A stretch of 64,000 nt of DNA from Streptomyces sp. S.PB5. GTDB taxonomy: Bacteria; Actinomycetota; Actinomycetes; Streptomycetales; Streptomycetaceae. Shown piece by piece: positions 15,394 to 23,832 of the stretch; the stretch's first letter is position 1, and the number at the start of each line of letters is the position of its first letter. The stretch spans positions 38,537 to 102,536 of the forward strand of contig NZ_JAQMWP010000028.1 of assembly GCF_030403745.1 (NCBI RefSeq). Direction: 5' to 3'. The translations under genes were made by a program, and so were the position numbers. The notes beneath the pieces are model-generated. The model saw nothing but the letters and a program-made list of their open reading frames with translations. It ran no database searches and was not told the DNA's origin.

Positions 15394-16416
15394 GTGGCCA
15401 AGGTAACCAGGGATGACGTGGCGCGGCTGGCGGGGACGTCCACCGCTGTCGTCAGCTATGTCATCAACAACGGACCCCGGCCGGTCGCCCCGGCCACGCG
15501 CGAGCGCGTTCTCGCCGCGATCAAGGAACTGGGCTACCGGCCCGACCGGGTCGCCCAGGCGATGGCGTCCCGCCGCACGGATCTCATAGGCCTGATCGTG
15601 CCGGACGCGCGCCAGCCCTTCTTCGGGGAGATGGCGCACGCGGTCGAACAGGCCGCGTCCGAGCGCGGAAAGATGGTGCTCGTCGGGAACTCCGACTACA
15701 TCGGCGAGCGCGAGGTCCACTATCTGCGGGCGTTCCTGGGGATGCGGGTCTCCGGACTGATCCTCGTGTCCCACGCGCTGAACGACAACGCGGCCGCCGA
15801 GATCGAGGCCTGGGACGCGCGCGTCGTGCTGCTGCACGAACGCCCCGAGGCCATCGACGACGTCGCCGTCGTCACGGACGACCTCGGCGGCGCCGAGCTC
15901 GCCGTCCGCCACCTCCTCGACCACGGCCACGCCTATGTCGCCTGTATGGGCGGCACCGCCGAGACGCCTTCCGTCGGCGACCCGGTCTCCGACCACGTCG
16001 AGGGCTGGCGGCGCGTGATGGAGCAGGCGGGGATCTCCACCGAGGGGCGGCTGTACGAGGCGCCCTACAACCGGTACGACGCCTACCGGGTCGCCCTTGA
16101 GGTGCTGTCCGGTCCCGACCGGCCGACCGCGTTCTTCTGCTCCACCGACGACCAGGCCATCGGCCTGCTGCGGGCGGCGCGCGAGCTTCGTATCGACGTG
16201 CCGGGTGAGCTGGCCGTCATCGGCTTCGACGACATCAAGGAAGCCGCGCTGGCGGACCCGCCGATGACAACGATCGCATCGGACCGGCCCGCGATGGCCC
16301 GGGAGGCGGTGGACCTGGTGCTCGACGACGGGCTTCGCGTCGCGGGTTCGCGCAGGGAGCGCCTGAAGGTCTTCCCGTCGCGTCTGGTCGTACGCCGCTC
16401 CTGCGGCTGCGAATAG
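15394..16416 (+). CDS. LacI-family transcriptional regulator
   Basis: 340 aa. The N-terminal LacI helix-turn-helix (VTRDDVARLAGTSTAVVSYV, then the hinge helix AQAMASRRT) is followed by a periplasmic-binding-protein-like effector domain (about 62-335: LIGLIVPDARQPFFGEMAHA, VIGFDDI). GTG 15394 follows a TAGACT -10 element (15382-15387) by 6 nt, so transcription and translation very probably start together (leaderless). It ends SCGCE. Effector unknown. It stands between glnR and the HtrA-like protease, same direction. Confidence 0.92.
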   Translation: MAKVTRDDVARLAGTSTAVVSYVINNGPRPVAPATRERVLAAIKELGYRPDRVAQAMASRRTDLIGLIVPDARQPFFGEMAHAVEQAASERGKMVLVGNSDYIGEREVHYLRAFLGMRVSGLILVSHALNDNAAAEIEAWDARVVLLHERPEAIDDVAVVTDDLGGAELAVRHLLDHGHAYVACMGGTAETPSVGDPVSDHVEGWRRVMEQAGISTEGRLYEAPYNRYDAYRVALEVLSGPDRPTAFFCSTDDQAIGLLRAARELRIDVPGELAVIGFDDIKEAALADPPMTTIASDRPAMAREAVDLVLDDGLRVAGSRRERLKVFPSRLVVRRSCGCE

Positions 16417-16453
16417 GCCCTGAACGGGGTTCGCGGTCCGTTTATGAAATCCG

Positions 16454-16547
16454 CCTGAGAGCCTCCTGACCCTTGCCAGTACCGGCTTTATATCGGGCAA
16501 ACGAGGTTCTGGCAGCGTTCTCAGGGAGCACTCAGGAAGCTCTCATG
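16454..16547 (+). promoter_or_regulatory. 11-bp-phased CTCAGG repeats upstream of the HtrA-like protease
   Basis: CTCAGG at 16520 and 16531 and CTCATG at 16542 are spaced exactly 11 bp. On the opposite strand, CCTGAG at 16454 and the CCTGA of TCCTGA at 16465 also show an 11-bp step. Direct repeats one helical turn apart are typical for OmpR-family regulators, and such a regulator is encoded 1.4 kb downstream (17964). I infer that it controls the protease. Confidence 0.5.
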
Positions 16548-16569
16548 GTCGGGCGACAAGCTCTTTTCC

Positions 16570-17655
16570 ATGACCGAGAGCTTCCGCCGCGACGGCGAGT
16601 ACGAGCAGCACGCTTCCTCCCCCGTGAACCCGGAGTGGCCGCCCCCGCCGACGCAGCCGCCCGCCCAGCCCGTGACCGTCGAGCCGGGAACCACGGTGTG
16701 GCCGGCGCAGACCCAGGTCGCCGGCGGAGACGGCAACGGCGGCGGTACCGCTCTCCTGACCGCGCCCCCCGCAGAGCCAGCGCCCGCGCCGAAGAAGCGC
16801 GCCCGGGGTCCACTTGCCCTCCTCGCCGCCGTGGCGATCGTGGCCGCGGCGATCGGCGGCGGTACGGCGTACGGCATCCAGGAGCTGACCGGCAGCGACA
16901 CGGTCGCCTCCAGCAGCACCAGCACGAATGTGATCCCGTCCGCCGCCAAGGGCACGGTGTCCGGCGTGGCCAAGGCGGTCAGCCCGAGCATCGTCGAGAT
17001 CAACGCCACCTCGAACGCCGGTGAGTCCACCGGCTCCGGCGTGATCATCACCGGTGACGGCGAGATCATCACCAACAACCACGTCATCTCCGGCGCCTCC
17101 ACCATCAAGGTGAGCACCAGCGACGGCAAGACCTACACCGCGAACGTCGTCGGCACCGACCCCGCGAAGGACCTCGCCCTCATCAAGCTGGAGAACGCCT
17201 CCGGTCTGAGCGCGGCCACCCTCGGCGACTCCGACGGCGTCCAGGTCGGCGACCAGGTCGTGGCGATCGGCTCCCCCGAGGGCCTGACCGGCACGGTGAC
17301 CAGCGGCATCGTGTCCGCCCTCAACCGGGACGTGACCGTCTCGACCGACGAGGGCCGGCAGCAGCAGGGCGGCGGGCAGTGGCCGTTCGAGTTCGGCGGC
17401 CAGCAGTTCAACGGCGACACCGGGTCGTCCACGACGACGTACAAGGCGATCCAGACCGACGCGTCCTTGAACCCGGGCAACTCCGGCGGCGCGCTGATCG
17501 ACATGAACGGCAACATCATCGGCATCAACTCGGCTATGTACTCGGCCAGTTCGGACGCCTCGACGGCTGGCAGCTCGGGCCTCGGGTTCTCCATCCCGAT
17601 CAACACCGTCAAGTCCGACCTGGCCACGCTGCGGGCCGGCGGCAGCGACAACTGA
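16570..17655 (+). CDS. HtrA/DegP-like membrane-anchored serine protease (no PDZ)
   Basis: 361 aa. A Pro-rich cytoplasmic N-terminus (1-75) and membrane helix (about 80-102, LALLAAVAIVAAAIGGGTAY) precede a trypsin-like domain. The triad is His171 in TNNHVIS, Asp201 in DLALIKL and Ser305 in NPGNSGGAL. Unlike DegP, the protein stops right after the protease domain without PDZ. Extracytoplasmic quality control or regulated proteolysis is likely. It lies directly before an OmpR/kinase pair, the arrangement seen with MprAB/PepD in mycobacteria, and its promoter carries 11-bp-phased repeats. Confidence 0.92.
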   Translation: MTESFRRDGEYEQHASSPVNPEWPPPPTQPPAQPVTVEPGTTVWPAQTQVAGGDGNGGGTALLTAPPAEPAPAPKKRARGPLALLAAVAIVAAAIGGGTAYGIQELTGSDTVASSSTSTNVIPSAAKGTVSGVAKAVSPSIVEINATSNAGESTGSGVIITGDGEIITNNHVISGASTIKVSTSDGKTYTANVVGTDPAKDLALIKLENASGLSAATLGDSDGVQVGDQVVAIGSPEGLTGTVTSGIVSALNRDVTVSTDEGRQQQGGGQWPFEFGGQQFNGDTGSSTTTYKAIQTDASLNPGNSGGALIDMNGNIIGINSAMYSASSDASTAGSSGLGFSIPINTVKSDLATLRAGGSDN

Positions 17656-17684
17656 GCTTCTTCGAACCCCGTAGGGAGTACGTC

Positions 17685-17864
17685 ATGATCAAGCAGGTTT
17701 CGCACACGGTGGCCGGCGCCGACCCGGCCGGGTTCGCCCTGGCCCTCGACGTGGCGTACGAACTGCACGCCCCGGTGGCGCGGGCGCCCGAGGTGGCCTC
17801 CCCGGCGGTGGCCCGCCGCGGGGCGAGCGCGGGCCGCGCCCGGCGCCGCAGTGCCGCCCGCTGA
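17685..17864 (+). CDS. Small basic protein of unknown function (59 aa)
   Basis: 59 aa from ATG 17685 with TAGGGAG about 8 nt upstream and 29 bp after the protease stop. Sequence MIKQVSHTVAGADPAGFALA, then LDVAYELHAPVARAPEV, and an Arg/Ala-rich tail (GRARRRSAAR). No family is recognised. The ribosome binding site and tight spacing suggest translation in the protease transcript; the biased tail makes the call tentative. Confidence 0.45.
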   Translation: MIKQVSHTVAGADPAGFALALDVAYELHAPVARAPEVASPAVARRGASAGRARRRSAAR

Positions 17865-17963
17865 CCCCGTGCCCCTCTCGCACCGGCCGGGAACCATGCG
17901 AGGCTGAAAACGTTCACCCTTCAGCTCCCTGCCGGCCCCACCGCACCCGAGGAATCCGAAGCC

Positions 17964-18701
17964 ATGAGCCCCGCCGAAGGCGACCGTGACCCCCAGCGCA
18001 TCCTGATCGTCGACGACGAGCCGGCCGTGCGCGAAGCACTCCAGCGCAGCCTCGCCTTCGAGGGCTACGACACGGAGGTCGCCGTGGACGGGGCCGACGC
18101 CCTCGACAAGGCGACCGCGTACCGGCCCGACCTGGTCGTCCTCGACATCCAGATGCCCCGCATGGACGGGCTCACGGCGGCCCGGCGCATCCGCGGCGCG
18201 GGCGACACGACCCCCATCCTGATGCTGACGGCACGGGACACGGTCGGCGACCGGGTGACCGGGCTCGACGCGGGCGCCGACGACTACCTGGTCAAGCCGT
18301 TCGAACTGGACGAGCTGTTCGCCCGGGTCCGGGCGCTGCTGCGGCGGTCCTCCTACGCCGCGGCGGCCGGGGCGGCGACCGCCGAGGCCGACGAGGCGCT
18401 CACCTTCGCGGACCTGCGGATGGATCTCGCGACGCGGGAGGTGACACGGGCCGGGCGGCCGGTGGAGCTGACCCGCACGGAGTTCACCCTGCTGGAGATG
18501 TTCATGGCGCATCCGCGTCAGGTGCTGACCCGTGAGCAGATCCTCAAGGCGGTGTGGGGCTTCGACTTCGAGCCCTCGTCCAACTCCCTCGACGTGTATG
18601 TGATGTACCTGCGCCGCAAGACGGAGGCGGGTGGCGAGCCCCGGCTCGTTCACACGGTGCGTGGGGTGGGGTATGTGCTGCGCCAGGGTGGGGCGGAGTG
18701 A
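17964..18701 (+). CDS. OmpR/MprA-type response regulator
   Basis: 245 aa. Receiver domain (about 12-125) with acidic pocket D17-D18, phospho-acceptor Asp61 in VVLDIQMPRMDG, Thr in LTARD and Lys in LVKPFELDEL; OmpR winged helix at about 145-240 (ELTRTEFTLLEMFMAHPRQV). It is coupled to the kinase gene by a GTGA overlap at 18698-18701. The HtrA-like protease upstream is the likely target, and this resembles the mycobacterial MprA envelope-stress system. Confidence 0.94.
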   Translation: MSPAEGDRDPQRILIVDDEPAVREALQRSLAFEGYDTEVAVDGADALDKATAYRPDLVVLDIQMPRMDGLTAARRIRGAGDTTPILMLTARDTVGDRVTGLDAGADDYLVKPFELDELFARVRALLRRSSYAAAAGAATAEADEALTFADLRMDLATREVTRAGRPVELTRTEFTLLEMFMAHPRQVLTREQILKAVWGFDFEPSSNSLDVYVMYLRRKTEAGGEPRLVHTVRGVGYVLRQGGAE

Positions 18702-20149
18702 AGAGGGTTCTGCGCCGGTTCCAGACCCTGCCGATCCGGGCGCGGTTGTCGTTGCTGGTGGCGGCGGCGGTGGCGTTCGCGGTGGCGGCGGTTTCGGTGA
18801 CGTGTTGGTTCATCGTGCAGGGGAAGTTGTACGACCAGCTGGACGGTGACCTGCAGAAGGCGGCGGCCGTCCAGGGCCCCCAGCGGGTGGGTATCGAGAA
18901 CGCCCTCGCCAACTGCACACAGACCCCCCAGACCGCCTACAACGGTCCCCGCAACACCTACTCCCAGGCGCTCACCGCCGACGCGACCGTCTGCCTCCTC
19001 GGGAACTCCGCGGGCGAGGTCAAGGTCACCCAGGCAGACAAGGGCGTCATCGAGAACAGGCACAACGGTGATGGGATCGTCCACAACGGCACCACGGTGG
19101 ACGGCACCCCCGTGCGAGTGATGACCGTCCCCCTGACGCTCCAGAACCGCACGACCGGCGAGACCTCGAACGCCGCCTTCCTCGTCGCCGTCTCCCTCAA
19201 GGGCACCCAGAACACCCTCAACGAACTCGCCCTCATCCTCCTCCTCGTCTCCGGCGTCGGAGTCCTCGGCGCAGGCGCCGCCGGTCTCGCCGTCGCCCGC
19301 GCAGGTCTCCGCCCCGTCGACAAGCTCACCGAGGCCGTCGAACACGTGGCCAGGACCGAGGACCTGAACGTCCGTATCCCGGTCGAGGAGGACGCCGAGG
19401 ACGAGGTCGCCCGGCTGTCCCGTTCCTTCAACTCGATGACGTCCTCCCTGGCCAGCTCCCGCGAGCTCCAGCAGCAGCTGATCGCGGACGCCGGCCATGA
19501 GCTCCGGACGCCGCTCACCTCCCTCCGTACCAACATCGAACTCCTCACCCGCAGCGAGGAGACGGGGCGCCCGATCCCGGAGGCCGACCGCAAGGCGCTC
19601 CTCGCCTCCGTGAAGGCGCAGATGACGGAACTGGCGTCGCTGATCGGTGACTTGCAGGAGCTGTCGCGGTCGGCGGGGCAGCGTGGGGAACGGGTCCAGG
19701 TGGTCTCGCTGGAGGACACCGTCGAGTCCGCGTTGCGCCGGGCGCGGCTGCGCGGACCGGAGTTGACGATCAACGCGCATGTGGAGCCGTGGTTCACGCG
19801 GGCCGAACCGGCGGCGTTGGAGCGGGCGGTGGTCAACATCCTCGACAACGCCGTGAAGTTCAGCCCCGACGGCGGCACCATCGACGTACGGCTGAGCGGG
19901 GGCGTCCTCACCGTCCGCGACCACGGCCCCGGCATCACCGAGGACGAACTCCCCCATGTCTTCGACCGCTTCTGGCGCTCCCCCAGCGCACGCGCGCTGC
20001 CGGGTTCGGGTCTCGGCCTGTCGATCGTCGCGCGCACGGTGGAACAGGCGGGCGGCCAGGTGACCCTGGCCCGCGCGGAGGGCGGCGGCACGGTGGCGAC
20101 GGTACGGCTCCCGGGGGCGCCGACGCCGCCGCCGACAGAGCTGCAGTAA
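18698..20149 (+). CDS. Sensor histidine kinase partner (MprB/BaeS-like)
   Basis: 483 aa, GTG 18698. Membrane helix 1 (RLSLLVAAAVAFAVAAVSVT), an extracytoplasmic sensor domain of about 150 aa with a Cys pair (LANCTQTP, ATVCLLG), and membrane helix 2 (LALILLLVSGVGVLGAGAAG). Then HAMP, a DHp helix with phospho-acceptor AGHELRTPLTSLR, and a CA domain with NILDNAVKFSPDG (N box), DHGPGI (G1) and GSGLGLSIV (G2). It is co-translated with the response regulator. The signal may be envelope stress, inferred from the protease neighbour. Confidence 0.94.
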   Translation: MKRVLRRFQTLPIRARLSLLVAAAVAFAVAAVSVTCWFIVQGKLYDQLDGDLQKAAAVQGPQRVGIENALANCTQTPQTAYNGPRNTYSQALTADATVCLLGNSAGEVKVTQADKGVIENRHNGDGIVHNGTTVDGTPVRVMTVPLTLQNRTTGETSNAAFLVAVSLKGTQNTLNELALILLLVSGVGVLGAGAAGLAVARAGLRPVDKLTEAVEHVARTEDLNVRIPVEEDAEDEVARLSRSFNSMTSSLASSRELQQQLIADAGHELRTPLTSLRTNIELLTRSEETGRPIPEADRKALLASVKAQMTELASLIGDLQELSRSAGQRGERVQVVSLEDTVESALRRARLRGPELTINAHVEPWFTRAEPAALERAVVNILDNAVKFSPDGGTIDVRLSGGVLTVRDHGPGITEDELPHVFDRFWRSPSARALPGSGLGLSIVARTVEQAGGQVTLARAEGGGTVATVRLPGAPTPPPTELQ

Positions 20150-20233
20150 CCCCGGATCCGGCCCTCCCCGCCCGGGCCCCCACGGCTACGATCCTGCGGA
20201 CAGTGTCCGGGGAAATCGGGAACGGGGGGCAGC

Positions 20234-20677
20234 GTGGTCGAGAGGGTGTACCGCAGACAGGCGCCGGCGTGGAAGCCGGCCCTTCTGATCGGGCTGATGT
20301 TCGCGGCCGGTACCGCCGAGGTGCTGATCAGCGGCCTACGCGGCTGGGTCGCGGCGTTTCTGATCGCGATGCTGCTCGCAGCCGACGGCTTTTTCGCGCT
20401 CACCCTGCTCCGGGCCCGTACGGTCGTGCGGGCCTCCGGGATCACCGCGTACGGCGCCCTGCGGGTACGGAAGTGGTCCTGGCCCGAGATCCGGGAGCTG
20501 CGTGTCGAGACCGTCCAGCGCGCCCAGGGCGCCGGGCCGGGACAGATCGTCCACCTGTACGACACGGCGGGCCGCCGGACCACCCTGCCCTTCCTCAACG
20601 ACCGGGTCCTGCCCCACCTGCACGCCGAGGTCGAGATCCTGCACGGGATGCTCGCGGGCCGGCGAGGGGTGGCGTAG
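20234..20677 (+). CDS. PH-domain (bPH) membrane protein
   Basis: 147 aa, GTG 20234. Two membrane helices (about 15-33 and 38-58, ALLIGLMFAAGTAEVLISGL and AAFLIAMLLAADGFFALTLL) are followed by a bacterial PH-like domain (RTVVRASGITAYGALRVRKW, WPEIRELRVE, GQIVHLYDTAGRRTTLPFL). The family is common in actinobacteria and its role is unknown. It lies 84 bp after the kinase and may be a third gene of that operon. Confidence 0.82.
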   Translation: MVERVYRRQAPAWKPALLIGLMFAAGTAEVLISGLRGWVAAFLIAMLLAADGFFALTLLRARTVVRASGITAYGALRVRKWSWPEIRELRVETVQRAQGAGPGQIVHLYDTAGRRTTLPFLNDRVLPHLHAEVEILHGMLAGRRGVA

Positions 20678-20724
20678 CCGGAAAGGCGGGGACGGAAGGC
20701 ACCAGACGGGAAGGCGAGACGCGA

Positions 20725-20758
20725 AGAGGCGGCCGCGTCATGTGACGCGGCCGCCTCT
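20725..20758. terminator. Strong bidirectional hairpin terminator
   Basis: Perfect 16-bp stem, left arm starting AGAGGCGGCCGC (20725) and right arm ending GCGGCCGCCTCT (20758), 2-nt centre TG. It lies between the convergent PH-domain and 5'-nucleotidase genes and serves both. Confidence 0.85.
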
Positions 20759-20776
20759 CACTGTTCCCGTGGGGGG

Positions 20777-22585
20777 TTACTTCACGATCGTGATCCGGTT
20801 CGCGGCCGGAGGTGCGATCGGGCTCGTGGCCGAGGAGTTGGCCAGCAGGTACTGCTCAAGGGCAGCCAGGTCGTCCGTGCCGACGAGGTCGTTGGTGCCC
20901 TGGCCCAGCGTGGTGATGCCGTCGCCGCCGCCCGCGAGGAAGCTGTTGGTCGCGACGCGGTAGGTGGCCGCCGGGTCGATGGCCGTGCCGTTGAGCTTGA
21001 TGGAGTCGACGACGATCCGGTCGGCGTCGGTCTTCGTCAGGTCCAGCGTGTACGTGAGGCCCGAGGACGGCTGGAGGATCTTCGGGGAGGCCGCGTTGCT
21101 GCCGCTGACCTGCTCCTGGAGGACCTTGATCAGCTGGGCGCCGGTGAAGTCCTGGAGGTTCACGGTGTTGGAGAACGGCTGGACCGTGAAGCCCTCGGCG
21201 TAGGTGACCACGCCGTCGCCTTCCGTGCCCTTCTGCGCGTACGTCAGCCCGGCTCGCACACCGCCCGGGTTCATCAGCGCCAGGTCGGTCTCCGGGTCGA
21301 GCTGCTTGCCGTAAGCGAGCTGCGCGTCGGCGATGAGGTCGCCCATCGGGGACTCGGTGCCGGTGTTCGGGATGTCGGCGGAGATGTAGCCGATCGCGCG
21401 GTTGCCGATGGGCGCCGCGAGGGTGTTCCACTTGCTGATCAGCTCGGTCATGTCCGTGGCCTTGGCGACGGTCCGGGTGACCACGTGGTTCGCCGACTTC
21501 ACCGCCGTACGGGCGATGTCACCCGTCCACCGGTCGTACGTCAGCGTCGTGTCCGTGTAGAGGCGGCCGAAGGCGGCGGCCGAGGTGACCGTGCGCGGGT
21601 TGCCCGCCGGGTCGTTGATGGTGCAGGCGTACGCGGCGTGGGTGTGACCCGTCACCAGCGCGTCGACCTGCGGGGTGATGTTCTTGGCGATGTCCACGAT
21701 CGGGCCGGAGATGCCGTCGCCCGCGCCCGGGGCGTCGCAGTCGTAGTTGTACGCCGACGAGGCCGGGGCCCCGCCCTCGTGGATGAGGGCCACGATCGAC
21801 CTCACGCCCTGCGCCTGCAGCACGCGGGCGTACTTGTTGATCGTCTCGACCTCGTCCTTGAACTTCAGGCCCTTGACGCCCTCGGCGGAGACGACGCCCG
21901 GAGTGTCCTCCAGGGTCACGCCGATGAAGCCGACCTTGACGCCGTTCTTCTTCCAGACCCAGTAGGGCTTGAGGATCGGCTTGCCGGTCTTCTCGTCCAG
22001 GACGTTCGCCGCGAGGTACGGGAAGTCGGCGCCCTCGAACTCCTCGTCCGTGTAGCAGCCGGCGGTCGGGTGACAGCCGCCCTTCTGGAGGCGGCCCAGT
22101 TCCTTGGCGCCCTCGTCGAACTCGTGGTTGCCGACCGAGGTGACGTCCAGGTCCAGCTTGTTGAGCGCCTCGATGGTGGGCTCGTCGTGGAAGAGGCCCG
22201 AGATCAGCGGCGAGGCGCCGACCATGTCGCCGCCGGCCGCGGTGATGGAGTACTTGTTGCCCGCGCGCGCCTCGCGCAGATGCGTGGCGAGGTACTCGAC
22301 ACCACCGGCGTCGATCGTCTTCGTGGTGCCGTCCGCCTGGAGCTCGGTGACGCGGCCGGAGGAACCGGACGGGGGCTCCAGGTTTCCGTGCAGGTCGTTG
22401 AAGGACAGCAGCTGCACGTCCTGGTACCGACTCAGGCCCTTTCCGCCCGGCTTGCCCGTTTCGCCCGCCGAGGCCGTCGAGGGCAGCGCGGCGGCGAGGG
22501 CACCGGCGGTCACCAGACCGGCGGTTGCGGCAAGGAGACGGATGGTCCGTCTGCGGCGGTGGTGCGGCTGGGATATGGCTGGCAT
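20777..22585 (-). CDS. Secreted 5'-nucleotidase/UDP-sugar hydrolase (UshA-like)
   Basis: 602 aa. Signal peptide with a basic n-region (HHRRRRTIRLLAATAGLV) and an ASA cleavage site near residue 40. The N-terminal metallophosphatase domain has di-metal motifs SFNDLHGNLEP, GGDMVG, GNHEFDEG and VTGHTHAAY. The C-terminal 5'-nucleotidase domain (about 370-600) contains MGDLIADAQLAY, NPGGVRAGL and PFSNTVNLQDFTG. It releases phosphate from nucleotides outside the cell, which fits the pst/ppk region. Start ATG 22585; divergent from mshD. Confidence 0.94.
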   Translation of the reverse strand: MPAISQPHHRRRRTIRLLAATAGLVTAGALAAALPSTASAGETGKPGGKGLSRYQDVQLLSFNDLHGNLEPPSGSSGRVTELQADGTTKTIDAGGVEYLATHLREARAGNKYSITAAGGDMVGASPLISGLFHDEPTIEALNKLDLDVTSVGNHEFDEGAKELGRLQKGGCHPTAGCYTDEEFEGADFPYLAANVLDEKTGKPILKPYWVWKKNGVKVGFIGVTLEDTPGVVSAEGVKGLKFKDEVETINKYARVLQAQGVRSIVALIHEGGAPASSAYNYDCDAPGAGDGISGPIVDIAKNITPQVDALVTGHTHAAYACTINDPAGNPRTVTSAAAFGRLYTDTTLTYDRWTGDIARTAVKSANHVVTRTVAKATDMTELISKWNTLAAPIGNRAIGYISADIPNTGTESPMGDLIADAQLAYGKQLDPETDLALMNPGGVRAGLTYAQKGTEGDGVVTYAEGFTVQPFSNTVNLQDFTGAQLIKVLQEQVSGSNAASPKILQPSSGLTYTLDLTKTDADRIVVDSIKLNGTAIDPAATYRVATNSFLAGGGDGITTLGQGTNDLVGTDDLAALEQYLLANSSATSPIAPPAANRITIVK

Positions 22586-22744
22586 ACGCCCCCCTGTGGG
22601 ATGTCTGAAATCGCGTGGGCCCCGTCCGGCGCAGCCTAAAGTCAACGCGCGTAGCGCGACAGGGGTTTCATGGTTACATCCTGGTTTCCCTTTGCCTCGC
22701 CCTTTGCCCCCACTTTGCGGCACCCTCCCCGTACCCTCGTACGC

Positions 22745-23671
22745 ATGACCAGCGACGACACCGCACCGCGCGGTACTTCCCGCTCGATCGACACCCACTC
22801 GGCGCTCTCCCCGGACCAGACCGAAGCGGTCCTGGCGCTCCTCGCGGAGGCCGCGCACCGCGACGGGCAACAGGCGGTGTCGGAGCAGGGTCGGCTGCAG
22901 TTGCGCGGCGGCGCGCGCGAGGGGGTGTCGCATTTCCTGCTGACCGTGGACGAGGAACTCGTCGGCTACGCCCAGCTGGAGGACACCGACCCGGTGGAGG
23001 CCCCGGCCGCGGAGCTGGTCGTCCACCCGTCGCACCGCGGTCACGGCCACGGGCGGGCGCTGGGCTCGGCCCTGCTCGCCGCGTCCGGCAAGCGGCTGCG
23101 GGTGTGGGCCCACGGCGGCCACTCCGCGGCACGGCACCTCGCCCAGGTCCTCGGCCTGACGCTGTTCCGTGAGCTGCGTCAGATGCGTCGTCCCCTGACG
23201 GGTCTGGAACTCCCCGACCCGGTCCTCCCGGACGGCGTCTCGGTGCGCACCTTCGTCCCCGGCAAGGACGACGCCGCGTGGCTCGCCGTGAACGCCGCCG
23301 CCTTCGCCCACCACCCCGAGCAGGGCTCGCTCCAGCAGCGCGACCTCGACGACCGCATGGCCGAGCCCTGGTTCGACCCCGCCGGCTTCTTCCTCGCCTT
23401 CCGCGACGCGGAGCTGGTCGGCTTCCACTGGACCAAGGTGCACGCGGCGGAGCGGCTGGGCGAGGTGTACGTGCTGGGCGTGCGGCCGGGTGCGCAGGGC
23501 GGAGGGCTCGGCAAGTCCCTCACGACGATCGGGCTGCGGCATCTGGCGGGGCAGGGGCTGCCGACGGCGATGCTGTACGTCGACGCGGACAACAAGGCGG
23601 CGGTGTCCGTGTACGAGCGGCTGGGGTTCGTGACGCACGAGACGGATCTGATGTACCGGACGGAGACGTGA
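22745..23671 (+). CDS. mshD: Mycothiol synthase
   Basis: 308 aa with two GNAT domains. The N-terminal one (about 20-130) has acetyl-CoA loop HPSHRGHGHGRALGSALL. The active C-terminal one (about 155-305) has GVRPGAQGGGLGKSLTTIGL and MshD-specific VNAAAFAHHPEQGSLQQRDL. It transfers acetate from acetyl-CoA to Cys-GlcN-Ins, the last step of mycothiol synthesis in the cytosol. ATG 22745 lies 8 nt after a TACCCT -10 element, so the mRNA is probably leaderless. Monocistronic. Confidence 0.95.
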   Translation: MTSDDTAPRGTSRSIDTHSALSPDQTEAVLALLAEAAHRDGQQAVSEQGRLQLRGGAREGVSHFLLTVDEELVGYAQLEDTDPVEAPAAELVVHPSHRGHGHGRALGSALLAASGKRLRVWAHGGHSAARHLAQVLGLTLFRELRQMRRPLTGLELPDPVLPDGVSVRTFVPGKDDAAWLAVNAAAFAHHPEQGSLQQRDLDDRMAEPWFDPAGFFLAFRDAELVGFHWTKVHAAERLGEVYVLGVRPGAQGGGLGKSLTTIGLRHLAGQGLPTAMLYVDADNKAAVSVYERLGFVTHETDLMYRTET

Positions 23672-23790
23672 GCCGCCGCGCCTGATCCCCGCCCTCCTCT
23701 CCCCCTGCCTCTCTTTCTGAGCCCTCCCCTTCTGAGCCCTCTCCTTCCGAGCACCTCCTTCTGACGGCTTGACTTCCCGGGCCGTCTTAC

Positions 23791-23826
23791 ACCACCCTTT
23801 CACTACTCAATTAGTGAAAGGGTGGT
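23791..23826. promoter_or_regulatory. 15-bp perfect palindromic operator of the GntR-ABC operon
   Basis: Perfect 15-bp inverted repeat ACCACCCTTTCACTA (23791-23805) / TAGTGAAAGGGTGGT (23812-23826) around CTCAAT. It covers the likely -10/start region and reaches the ribosome binding site of the GntR gene (GTG 23833). Autorepression by the GntR dimer is the obvious inference. A TTGACT -35 candidate lies at 23769-23774. Confidence 0.75.
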
Positions 23827-23832
23827 GGACCG

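Noticed and set aside
14482..16500. Very long minus-strand frame opposite glnR and the LacI gene
   Set aside because: Mirror of strongly coding plus-strand genes; product is Arg/Gly/Asp-rich low-complexity sequence with no motif.
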